A stretch of DNA of 11,188 bases from Methanobacteriota archaeon (GCA_023436075.1 JAEZKS010000299.1:1-11188), one strand, 5' to 3'. Positions 1 through 6,370 are shown, counted from the first letter of the stretch. Made by a program: numbers and translations. The notes: a model not told the origin generated them from the letters alone.

Positions 1-579
1 CGATATAGCTGAAGCGCCCTGCTCGATGTGCATGGCGCCGGCGTTTACATGGTAGCCACGCAGGGCGTCGGCGACATATATGGCGTCCTGTGTCTGGAAG
101 ATGGTCGCCAGCGCCGATATGCCGACCGATCCGCTCAGCCGCTGTGTTACGTTGAAGAGCGTGTTGCCGTCAGGCATCTCCTGCGGGGTCAGTGTCGCCA
201 GCATCTCGAAGAGCAGCGGCTGGATGGTCAGGCTCATGGCAAATGCGCGGATGCAGAGGATACCCGCGCCGACCCAGATGGACGTGGACACGTCGAAGGC
301 CAGTAATGCCACTGTGGAAACCGCCAGCAACGACATGCCGATCATGATGATCACCCGGATCGACAGCAACTTCTTGCGATATATGTAGTCCCCAATGCCA
401 TCGCCAATGCCCCAGACGAGAAATGCCATGACGATGAAGCCGAGATCCATCGCCATGAACATCGGCATGCCAGCGTCAGGTTTCCCGGTGCCTCACTGCT
501 GCAGCAAGAATTCCAGCACTTTCTGGTTCACCATCTCCGCCTCGGCGGAAACGAACGGATGATATTGAGCAATTTCCAT
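1..579 (-). pseudogene. Broken MFS drug-efflux transporter, EmrB/QacA (DHA2) type, C-terminal half
   Basis: Reading the minus strand from an ATG at 579 gives 28 codons (begins MEIAQYHPFV, ends LEFLLQQ) and a TGA at 493-495. The same frame then stays open to the window edge. From the ATG at 468 it encodes about 156 residues with hydrophobic segments (around DLGFIVMAFLVWGIG, VIIMIGMSLLAVSTVALLAF and IWVGAGILCIRAFAMSL) followed by TPQEMPDGNTLFNVTQRLSG. That last stretch resembles the conserved block after TM11 of DHA2 multidrug transporters (usual form: PPE-GxASGLxNTxRQLGG). An intact member has about 450-500 residues and 14 membrane segments, so the N-terminal half is missing. The LLQQ-stop-GTGKPDAG stretch resembles the usual LYLQQVLGYSxLQAG, so the TGA may be a nonsense mutation inside a 5'-truncated gene. 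The ATG at 579 has a GGAG Shine-Dalgarno and lies 18 nt after the rpl44e stop, so it is probably on the same transcript. It may still yield a short peptide or a partial membrane protein. Confidence 0.6.
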
Positions 580-597
580 CGTTATTTCTCCATGAGG

Positions 598-879
598 TTA
601 CTCTTCGACCAGCTCCAGCACCCTTACCCGGAAACCCGGCCTGATGTGGGCCTTCTTGCACGCGAGGCACCGGTACCGCAGGTTCACCCGCGGGGTGGGC
701 TTCTCGCTGCCCGGCCGTTTCGAGAACTTGCCCCGGTTGCCGATGCCGAACGATCGTCGCTTTTGCCGGTCGATCCGGTGCATCGTGGATGGCTTCCCCT
801 TCCGGACTTTCTCGATCTCATGCTCCTGGTGGCGTTTACAGAACGGACAATACGTCCTCAACTTTTTGGGCATTTTCAT
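598..879 (-). CDS. rpl44e: Ribosomal protein L44e (eL42), zinc-ribbon protein of the 50S subunit
   Basis: The 93-residue product has the archaeal L44e length and pattern: start MKMPKKLRTYCPFC, central RKGKPSTMHRIDRQKRR and GIGNRGKFSKRPG, then LRYRCLACKKAH and C-terminal LELVEE. Cysteines C11, C14, C71 and C74 form the two CxxC knuckles of the zinc ribbon. In known ribosomes L44e/eL42 lines the E site of the large subunit. An in-frame ATG at 930 exists, but AGGTGA lies 7 nt before the ATG at 879, the protein family starts there, and the longer leader is poor in family features. Archaeal rpl44e is usually followed by rps27e; here an MFS remnant follows instead. The promoter carries four TetR-type operator sites, unusual for a ribosomal protein gene. 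This suggests an inducible accessory copy, which needs the rest of the genome to confirm. Confidence 0.93.
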   Translation of the reverse strand: MKMPKKLRTYCPFCKRHQEHEIEKVRKGKPSTMHRIDRQKRRSFGIGNRGKFSKRPGSEKPTPRVNLRYRCLACKKAHIRPGFRVRVLELVEE

Positions 880-916
880 TGGGCTTTCACCTGTCGACGA
901 CGGCAGCGCCGCCTTG

Positions 917-1007
917 TTACCAGTAGTCATTAATATGTTTATACGACATTATTATGACCTATGGTCATGTAGATGACCAATAGTCATATTGATATTTAAA
1001 CGTTTGC
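917..1007 (-). promoter_or_regulatory. rpl44e promoter with four phased TetR-type operator sites
   Basis: The minus-strand TATA box TTTAAATA is at 993-1000, with the purine-rich BRE CAAACG just upstream. The first operator starts 6 bp downstream. Read on the plus strand, the 13-bp sites are TGACCAATAGTCA (974-986), TGACCTATGGTCA (955-967, near-perfect palindrome), a degenerate TGTTTATACGACA (936-948) and TTACCAGTAGTCA (917-929). They start exactly 19 bp apart. The expected transcription start (about 969) falls between the first two sites, so bound repressor would block the start. The leader before the ATG would be about 90 nt. Confidence 0.75.
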
Positions 1008-1011
1008 AAAA

Positions 1012-1032
1012 TATACCCGATCGCCTGGTATA
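1012..1032. promoter_or_regulatory. 21-bp inverted repeat upstream of the rpl44e promoter
   Basis: The arms TATACC (1012-1017) and GGTATA (1027-1032) are exact reverse complements separated by 9 bp. The element lies 12 bp upstream of the rpl44e TATA box and 38 bp past the TetR1 stop codon. It does not match the 13-bp operator family. It could be an activator site or a transcript stem; function is unproven. Confidence 0.3.
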
Positions 1033-1069
1033 GTAACCGAAATGTGCCTTATGGTAAAATCAGTACGGA

Positions 1070-1789
1070 CTATTTCCGGGGCTTATGGCTCTGCACGTAG
1101 TCCTTCGCTATGACCGCGCGCCTGCCAGGGTGGTCCAGTGCGTCGAACTGGTCGCGGGTCATGACGGCGCGCCTCGCGAGGCGATCGACGTCTGCAGCGA
1201 ACTTATCGAGACCAACGCCCCCACGTTCCAGCATGTACTTATAATCAGGCCGCAGGTTGAACGTGTTCTCGGCGACCAGGGTGAGCATAACCGCCATCGA
1301 CAGCGGGTCGGCATCAGGCACGTAGGTCCCCTCGTCCATGCCGAAGCGAATGACGTCGCGCAGGATCTCGTAATGCTCCCACTGCAGGTCCAAGATAGCT
1401 TTGATGTCTTCGTTCTCGGCGTCTTCGAGGTCGAATCGGCCGGAGCGGAAAAAGTAGTCCGCCCATGAATATTCGGGGTACTTCGCGTAGAACTCGACGG
1501 ATACGCGCGCAGACGCCTTGATCTTCTCGTCGCCCGTCTTGCATTTGGCGACCGCGTCTCGGATCAGGGGGTTTCGGAGCCGCGCCGCACGCGCGACGAT
1601 GGCGAAGAAAAGGGCTTCCTTGTTCGTGAAATAAAGGTAAAGCGTGGGCTTCTTGATGCCGACCCGCGCGGCGATATCACTCATCGAAACCTCATCATAG
1701 CCCTTCGCGTAGAACAGCTTCATGGCGGCGTCGAGGATGTCGTTACGCCGCTGTTCCTTCTCCCGTTCCTTCCAGTCCGATAGCGTCAT
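1070..1789 (-). CDS. TetR/AcrR-family transcriptional regulator (TetR1)
   Basis: The 239-residue protein has an N-terminal TetR DNA-binding domain: a basic leader (WKEREKEQRR), helix 1 ILDAAMKLFYAKGYDEVSM, then the helix-turn-helix SDIAARVGIKKPTLYLYFTNKEALFFAIV (about residues 37-65). The remainder is an alpha-helical ligand-binding and dimerisation domain without recognisable specificity. It is paralogous to the regulators at 4131 and 9631, sharing the leader and a YFFRSGRF-like motif after KYPEY. An ATG at 1831 is in frame, but the TATA box at 1846-1853 puts the transcript start near 1823. The ATG at 1789 has GGTGA 8 nt upstream and aligns with the paralogue starts. Its own promoter lacks the 13-bp operator found at the other two regulators, so autoregulation is not evident. 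It is the regulator nearest to rpl44e and may act there. Confidence 0.9.
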   Translation of the reverse strand: MTLSDWKEREKEQRRNDILDAAMKLFYAKGYDEVSMSDIAARVGIKKPTLYLYFTNKEALFFAIVARAARLRNPLIRDAVAKCKTGDEKIKASARVSVEFYAKYPEYSWADYFFRSGRFDLEDAENEDIKAILDLQWEHYEILRDVIRFGMDEGTYVPDADPLSMAVMLTLVAENTFNLRPDYKYMLERGGVGLDKFAADVDRLARRAVMTRDQFDALDHPGRRAVIAKDYVQSHKPRK

Positions 1790-1845
1790 CGCTTTTTCAC
1801 CCGTGCCATCCGCAGGCCTTTCGATAATCATTGGCGGCTCTACCT

Positions 1846-1853
1846 TATATAAA
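1846..1853 (-). promoter_or_regulatory. TATA box of the TetR1 gene
   Basis: TTTATATA on the minus strand, preceded by AAATC. It predicts a start near 1823 and a leader of roughly 34 nt to the ATG at 1789. The best match to the 13-bp operator downstream has only about 9 of 13 bases and is not in the usual position 6 bp after the box. Confidence 0.55.
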
Positions 1854-1959
1854 GATTTAGCTGGAAGAAAAGAACCGCCCCCGGATCAGGGCCATTACGA
1901 CAACCGACAATACGAAAAGCGTCAACGCCGCCGTTCAGCGCTGGCTGGCGATCGACGCC

Positions 1960-2262
1960 TCATAGCCCGGCGTGGTGGAATTGCCAGAGGGCCTCGATCG
2001 TCCGGGCGCACTCCTGCGATTCCCGTCCCGGGACCGGCGGCACAGGCAGGAGATAGGGAAGATCGCCGGACGCTCCGTCCAGCAGGCCAGCCCGGTTGAG
2101 GTCAGCGATGCCGATGTCCCCGCCCGGTGGGATGCCGAGCCGTTCTCTGATGGAGTCCAGGATTATGTCCTCCAGGTCGGCGATGCCAATGCTGTCATCG
2201 CTTTCCGCGACCACCCGTGCTTCTGCGTCCTGCCTCTCATGACAGGCTTGCTGCTCAGGCAT
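1960..2262 (-). CDS. Small hypothetical acidic protein overlapping the fwdA end
   Basis: I do not recognise this 100-residue product. Its ATG lies within ATGCCTGA, overlapping the fwdA stop by 8 nt, which suggests translational coupling. Codon third positions are mostly G or C, as in the neighbouring real genes. The sequence holds two similar units, DSIGIADLEDIILDS (about residues 23-37) and GDIGIADLNRAGLLDG (48-63), followed by a proline-rich stretch (LLPVPPVPG) and the C-terminus ALWQFHHAGL. There is no signal peptide or membrane segment. Its place behind fwdA suggests a role connected with that protein, but this rests on position only. It could also be a chance open frame. Confidence 0.5.
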   Translation of the reverse strand: MPEQQACHERQDAEARVVAESDDSIGIADLEDIILDSIRERLGIPPGGDIGIADLNRAGLLDGASGDLPYLLPVPPVPGRESQECARTIEALWQFHHAGL

Positions 2263-4015
2263 TCGGCCCCGCCTTCACGACCGTCTGGTGCGGAGCATAC
2301 ACGTCCTGTACCGGGTAGTTGTTCAGCCGGAGCGAGTAGTATTTGAGGAACTTCTCCACGATGTCACCGGCGACCTCCTTGTTGTTGAATCCGTCGGCGT
2401 CGGTCCACCAGGTGCTCTTGGGATGGCCCAGCGAGACTACCTCGCCACCCTTGACGACAATCTCGCCGCACTTGATCGTATAGGCGGCGCTCTCGAACGC
2501 CTTCACGATAGCCCCGGGATCCCTGGTGCCGTCAGTAGTCTTCGGGTTATAGTCGTAGACAGATATATCGGCGTCTGCGCCCACGCCTAGATGGCCCTTG
2601 GCCTTCCCGACGCCCAGTGCCTTAGCCGGGCCAGCCCTAGTCATGCCGGCGATGTCGTAGAGAGTCATCTCCCGGCCAATGGACCCGAGCCCGGTCCGTT
2701 CGGGCACCCATCGGTGCAGCGTGGCCAGCTTCTCGTCCCGCGCCTTCTTGCTCATGAGCCAGCTGATGATGACGGGATACCGGGTGAACGGCCCGCCGTT
2801 CGGGTGGTCGGTCGTCATGAAGCACTTCATCGGGTCTTTGACCAGCAGCGCGAGCTCCAGGCCTATCGCCCACATGATGCCGTGGGCGTGCGACTGGGGG
2901 CTGTAGATGAAAGGCACGATGCCCGAGCCTGTCTCCAGCTCGACGTCGCAGTTGCCCCACTTCAGGCGGTTGGTTCCATGGAGGCTGAACTCATGGGGCC
3001 CATCCGCGGTCATCGTCGTGGTCTCGTCGAGGGTGACGAAGCCTACATCGATAGTAAGGTGGTCATGGCCGTTTACGTAGTCGGCGACCTTGTCGGCCCT
3101 GGACTCGTAGTCCTTCCAGGACGTGCCTCCGTTCGCGTAGAACAGCACGTGCGTGGCGTGCAGGTTCTGGGCCCTGCCGGACTTCTTGCAAGTCCGGATG
3201 CCCTCGGTCAGAGACAGCGTCTTCAGGAACGTGGTATAGTTGCCCGGGTGGCCAATATTGTTGCCATGAAGGTGGATCGAGTGCGGGAGCTCCAGCCGCT
3301 CGTTCGCTTCGCACAAGCCCTTGATGATCTCCTCCGGCGTGACGTCGAAGTAGGGGACCGGATCGTCGAGATCCGTACAGTTTTTGCCCCAGTGCCAGGC
3401 CTCGGTCCCGCCGGGGTTCACGATTTTTACGGCGTAGCCTTTGGTCGCCTTGAGCATCCAGGCGACGAACGCGTCCAGGTTCTCCTTCTGTCCCTTCTTG
3501 ATGTACTCCATGACAAGCCAGTTGTTGCCCAGCAGCGTGAACGCCGACTGGTCCAGAATCGGGGTGTCGTGAATCTCCTCGTGGGTATGCCTGGCCAGCA
3601 GTGGCGGCATGGCAGCCTCGTTCGACATCGTGTAGCCCAGCTTCGCATACCGGTACGCGGTGGCGAAGGTCGAAGGCACGGAGAACCCGCCGCCAGACCG
3701 TAACAGATTCGACCGGCGGACCATATTCCCGTCGTGGAGCTTGTCCTCGGGCCGGAACATCCGGCCGACGTTGACCTTGGCACCCGCAACGTGGGCGTGC
3801 GGGTCGACGCCGCCCGCCATAACGACCTTGCCCTTCGCGTCGATCACCTTCGCGCCGGTAGTCAACCGGGACGCCTCGACGATCTTGCCGTTCCGCACGG
3901 CGATGTCCTTGATGTCGCCATTGATACTGTGCATCGGGTCGTACACGACCCCGTTCTTGATCAGCAGCTCGTTCGGGGCTGCGTTCGAATTTGACTTGGC
4001 TGTTGTCGATTTCAT
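2255..4015 (-). CDS. fwdA: Formylmethanofuran dehydrogenase subunit A (FwdA/FmdA), stand-alone
   Basis: The 586-residue protein belongs to the amidohydrolase superfamily. In the Fwd/Fmd complex, subunit A interconverts formate plus methanofuran and formylmethanofuran at a binuclear zinc site, the first step of CO2-dependent methanogenesis. Visible residues fit an active enzyme: HAH (H73, H75) in GGVDPHAHVAG, the lysine expected to be carboxylated (K197) in YAVKIVNPGG, HLHGNN (H248, H250), HATHVLFY (H286, H289) and the catalytic aspartate D403 in TTDHPNGGPFTRYP. Length matches the family. GAGG lies 7-8 nt before the ATG. Genes for subunits B, C and D are not adjacent, so this is a detached, possibly extra copy. 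No TATA box is seen in the 115 nt after the TetR2 gene, so it is probably transcribed from the TetR2 operator promoter. It overlaps the next small ORF by 8 nt. Confidence 0.95.
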   Translation of the reverse strand: MKSTTAKSNSNAAPNELLIKNGVVYDPMHSINGDIKDIAVRNGKIVEASRLTTGAKVIDAKGKVVMAGGVDPHAHVAGAKVNVGRMFRPEDKLHDGNMVRRSNLLRSGGGFSVPSTFATAYRYAKLGYTMSNEAAMPPLLARHTHEEIHDTPILDQSAFTLLGNNWLVMEYIKKGQKENLDAFVAWMLKATKGYAVKIVNPGGTEAWHWGKNCTDLDDPVPYFDVTPEEIIKGLCEANERLELPHSIHLHGNNIGHPGNYTTFLKTLSLTEGIRTCKKSGRAQNLHATHVLFYANGGTSWKDYESRADKVADYVNGHDHLTIDVGFVTLDETTTMTADGPHEFSLHGTNRLKWGNCDVELETGSGIVPFIYSPQSHAHGIMWAIGLELALLVKDPMKCFMTTDHPNGGPFTRYPVIISWLMSKKARDEKLATLHRWVPERTGLGSIGREMTLYDIAGMTRAGPAKALGVGKAKGHLGVGADADISVYDYNPKTTDGTRDPGAIVKAFESAAYTIKCGEIVVKGGEVVSLGHPKSTWWTDADGFNNKEVAGDIVEKFLKYYSLRLNNYPVQDVYAPHQTVVKAGPNA

Positions 4016-4035
4016 CGAGATTCCTCATCGCTGTG

Positions 4036-4094
4036 GACCGGTGAATGTCGATCCGGTCGTTTTTCCATAGTGTCCACTAGCCGTACTGTCGTAC
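4036..4094. promoter_or_regulatory. Cluster of three short inverted repeats between TetR2 and fwdA
   Basis: GACCGG (4036-4041) pairs with CCGGTC (4053-4058) across 11 bp. TAGTG and CACTA flank TC at 4068-4079. GTAC repeats at 4083-4086 and 4091-4094 as a dyad. They lie in the fwdA leader, where no TATA box is visible. They could be binding sites, processing stems or a terminator-like region; none matches the 13-bp operator. Confidence 0.25.
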
Positions 4095-4130
4095 AAAACA
4101 TCACGAATGGCCGGTTCCCCTGCTATCGGA

Positions 4131-4775
4131 TTACCTGTCCGTCGTGACGCTCCTGATCGCCTGCTCCAGGAAAGCGACCGAGTCCTTCATGAACTGTTCC
4201 CGGCTGATGCCCTGGCTCTCGAGCAGCTGCTGGATTCCCGGGTTCGTCTTGACAATGCCCTCGCTCGTCCGGGCAAGGAAAACGGCTACTTCTACAGGAT
4301 TCAGGCCTTGCCGTAGGGTGCCGTCCTCCAGCCCCAGCTTTGCGGCCGCGATGCTGATCTCCATGGTTCTGGAGCCGAGGGCCATGATCTCGGGGCCATA
4401 TTCCTCGTTGAACTTGCGGAACCGCTGCGAACCGGAGTAGAAGTACACGTCGTAGTAGTCCGGGTACTGTACTGAGAACTCGAAGAGCGCGGTGCCGAGC
4501 GCGCGCAGCTTGGCCACGCCCGTGGTCTCCCGGTCCGCACGCTCGATCATCAGCCGGTCGAAGATCCGGGCCGCCCGCAGGACGATGACGAAGAACAGGG
4601 ATTCCTTGTCCTTGAAATAGTAATACAGGAGCGACTTGGGCACCTCGGCCTCCGCTGCGATGTCGCTCATCGTCACGCTGTCGTAGCCCCGGGAAAAGAA
4701 CAGCTTCTCTGCTGCGTTGATGATCTCTTCCCGCCTCTGTTCCCGCTCGCGCTCTCGCCTCTCTGCAACGGTCAC
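4131..4775 (-). CDS. TetR/AcrR-family transcriptional regulator (TetR2), GTG start
   Basis: The 214-residue protein begins VTVAERREREREQRREE and continues with NAAEKLFFSRGYDSVTM and the helix-turn-helix SDIAAEAEVPKSLLYYYFKDKESLFFVIV (about residues 37-65). A helical effector domain follows with QYPDYYDVYFYSGSQRF. I chose the GTG at 4775: AGGTGA lies 5 nt upstream, and the start aligns residue by residue with TetR3 (MSIAERKEREKEQRR) and TetR1. Upstream ATGs at 4817 and 4799 fall inside the operator array or within a few bases of the inferred transcript start (about 4824). The three operator sites in its own promoter point to autorepression. fwdA and a small ORF follow and probably share the transcript. 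Confidence 0.9.
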   Translation of the reverse strand: MTVAERREREREQRREEIINAAEKLFFSRGYDSVTMSDIAAEAEVPKSLLYYYFKDKESLFFVIVLRAARIFDRLMIERADRETTGVAKLRALGTALFEFSVQYPDYYDVYFYSGSQRFRKFNEEYGPEIMALGSRTMEISIAAAKLGLEDGTLRQGLNPVEVAVFLARTSEGIVKTNPGIQQLLESQGISREQFMKDSVAFLEQAIRSVTTDR

Positions 4776-4792
4776 CTTGATCACCTGGTTTT

Positions 4793-4855
4793 TGACCATG
4801 GTTACATTTTTGACCACTGGTCTAAATTAGTCCTATGGTCAATTTTACTATATAA
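4793..4855 (-). promoter_or_regulatory. TetR2-fwdA promoter with three phased TGACC-type operator sites
   Basis: The minus-strand TATA box TTATATAG is at 4848-4855. Plus-strand 13-bp sites are AGTCCTATGGTCA (4829-4841), TGACCACTGGTCT (4811-4823) and the weaker TGACCATGGTTAC (4793-4805, right arm displaced one base). They start exactly 18 bp apart. The first begins 6 bp downstream of the TATA box, as at rpl44e. The inferred start (about 4824) lies between sites one and two. Confidence 0.7.
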
Positions 4856-4934
4856 GGCTTCTGCCGGCAACGGCGGCCGGCTGGTTATTGTTGAAAACAT
4901 CGCTATCAGGACCCTCGAGCGCTCGGATGATACC

Positions 4935-5312
4935 TCAGTCCCGGCTCAGACGGGGGAACAGGCTTGCGATGTTCAAGCGCTCGATGGCCGCCACGTCGTG
5001 CGCATCGAAGCCAGCGTAGTTTCGTAAGCCGTTGATGGTAATGGGCACTCCAGCCGACGGGACGAAAGGATAGTCGGTTCCGAACACGATCCGCGAGCTT
5101 CCGGCCAGCTCATCGAGCGGTGCGAAAGCGTAAGAGAATGCCGAAATCGCCGTATCGTAGTAGAACCTTTTCAGACATGACTCCAGCCCGTCGGGCATCG
5201 CTTCTTTAAACCGCGTCCCGAGCCCGATAGCCATCTTCACCCTTCCGACCAGATACGGGACGGTGCCTCCGGCGTGCGACAGAATATAACGTATGTCTGG
5301 ATACTTCCGCAC
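4935..5312 (-). pseudogene. C-terminal remnant of an ACMSD-like amidohydrolase (COG2159 type)
   Basis: The 125 residues match the last third of Amidohydro_2/ACMSD-type metal-dependent hydrolases: KYPDIRYILSHAGGTVPYL carries the metal-site histidine, and RIVFGTDYPFVPS the conserved aspartate. Full-length members have about 280-330 residues. The N-terminal HxH motif and half of the barrel are absent, and I could not find them in any frame of 5313-5585. The reading frame opens with a GTG at 5312 preceded by CAAGG. A TATA-like TTTATATAT lies only 13 bp before that GTG, too close for it to be on the transcript, so the 5' end looks like a deletion junction. An active hydrolase is unlikely. The substrate of the intact ancestor cannot be told. 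Confidence 0.65.
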
Positions 5313-5585
5313 CTTGCCGTAACGATATATAAAGCTTTAGACGGCGAGATTAACAGTAAAAGGATCAGCAATCGTCGCCTGTGCAGCCCGGGCATTCGCG
5401 CGTGCGCGATCGAGCCGCCTGACCCCTTTTCACCACCCAGACAGCCTCGTCGTTTTAGCCGGAACTCGTTATTTTCTTTTGCGATAGCAATCGTGCCATC
5501 TCCCATGGGTGGCCAGGGTTAGAAGTTCGCTCATCGCCTCGTGCTATCGCTCCAGGCTTATGCCGTTTATCTGCAGTCGGGATAC
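5313..5585. other. Non-coding stretch between the amidohydrolase remnant and flavoprotein 2
   Basis: No convincing gene is seen here on either strand. It contains a TATA-like TTTATATAT on the minus strand at 5325-5333 and a weak T-rich stretch near 5360. The missing amidohydrolase N-terminus is not recognisable. It is probably decayed sequence. Confidence 0.4.
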
Positions 5586-6263
5586 TCAGTCTTCCTTCTG
5601 CGAGCATCTGGTTCGAGCAGACGTCGCGTACGAAACTACCTTCCGGTACGGATCGCCTCTCACGATTTGATCGTAAAAGTCCCGAGTAACGGCTTCCATG
5701 CGTGCGATATCATAGGCCGTCGGGGGCGAGGTCTCTTCGACGACGAGCTGGCAGCCTACCTCGCTGGCGGCGGATATGACGTCCCAGTCGATTAGCCCGC
5801 GGGGCATCGCGCCCCGGAGCAACACACATCCGGGTTCGTCGCCCGCATACACAGGGGAACGGTTTTGGCAGAGAGCTATGATATCGGCCGGCGTCAGCCA
5901 GAGGCCGTCGATCTCCCAGAAGCCGCAGCCCGAAGCGATGATGACCTTGCCGGGGCGGTCACCAGCACAGGGCCAGCACGTGCCAGGGCTCAGCCGCGCA
6001 AGCAGCCTGCGCAACTCCGGCGTAGCACCATCAGGGCCTGTGAAGCCATCGAAGAAGAGCGGCGAGGCTATGGCCAGCACGTCGGCCCCTTCTATTCTCT
6101 CTCGTAGCTCACTGTCGATGAAGCCGCTCGCGTCGAGATCGCAGGCGTAGCATAGCTCTGCCATGGCCCCGGCTTCCCGCAACCCATCCAGAAAAGGCTC
6201 TATGAGTAGTGAGACGATACCTGACTCCCGTTCCGGACTGGTATTAATGGCGACGACTCTCAT
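5586..6263 (-). CDS. NADPH-dependent FMN reductase-like flavoprotein lacking the Cys motif (flavoprotein 2)
   Basis: The 225-residue protein has a flavodoxin-like fold: MRVVAINTSPERESGIVSLL is the first strand and FMN-phosphate loop (usual GSPRxxGNT), ADVLAIASPLFFDGFTG (residues 60-76) the second flavin-contact region, and VIIASGCGFWEIDG (107-120) a third. It is paralogous to the gene at 8579-9346, sharing NTSPE, ASPL-F--GFTG and SGCGFWEID. It lacks about 20 residues between positions 41 and 54, where the paralogue has its four-cysteine segment. Any Fe-S or thiol function there is gone. The ATG at 6263 has GAGG 8 nt upstream and fits the family start. An in-frame ATG at 6311 lies in the promoter. 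It faces no operator of the 13-bp type. The electron acceptor is unknown. Confidence 0.83.
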   Translation of the reverse strand: MRVVAINTSPERESGIVSLLIEPFLDGLREAGAMAELCYACDLDASGFIDSELRERIEGADVLAIASPLFFDGFTGPDGATPELRRLLARLSPGTCWPCAGDRPGKVIIASGCGFWEIDGLWLTPADIIALCQNRSPVYAGDEPGCVLLRGAMPRGLIDWDVISAASEVGCQLVVEETSPPTAYDIARMEAVTRDFYDQIVRGDPYRKVVSYATSARTRCSQKED

Positions 6264-6296
6264 CTTCGATGCCTCGCGTTTTACCCCTCTGCCATG

Positions 6297-6315
6297 TTTA
6301 TAAATCCTCATATAG
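6297..6315 (-). promoter_or_regulatory. TATA-like boxes upstream of flavoprotein 2
   Basis: Two minus-strand candidates: ATTTATAAA (6297-6305) and CTATATGA (6308-6315). The second gives a start near 6285 and leaves room for the GAGG ribosome site. No 13-bp operator follows, unlike the flavoprotein 1 promoter. Confidence 0.4.
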
Positions 6316-6370
6316 TCATCGATCGGTGTCTCTACGGCTATGACGGCGATACTCCGGCGGCCGTGGCGCT

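Noticed and set aside
493..495. TGA in the MFS frame read as selenocysteine
   Set aside because: Sec is not expected in transporter loops of this family, no SECIS-like element is evident, and the gene is also truncated, so decay is simpler.
598..930. Longer rpl44e starting at the ATG at 930
   Set aside because: Family members start at MKMPKK, and AGGTGA is correctly placed for the ATG at 879.
1820..1832. Operator-like CCGCCAATGATTA near the TetR1 start
   Set aside because: Only about 9 of 13 bases match, the half-sites are not symmetric, and the position relative to the TATA box breaks the rule seen at the other four promoters.
2591..3703. 370-codon open frame on the plus strand
   Set aside because: It lies antisense to the well-supported fwdA, has low-complexity Arg/Val/Gly-rich translation and no family motif. 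It is a GC-driven shadow.
3063..4028. 321-codon minus-strand frame overlapping fwdA in another frame
   Set aside because: Its translation is Arg/Gly-rich without domains, while the fwdA frame has every catalytic motif.
5237..5506. Minus-strand frame of 89 codons with a Leu-rich stretch
   Set aside because: It overlaps the amidohydrolase remnant in another frame, has no ribosome site or family resemblance, and the Leu run is short.
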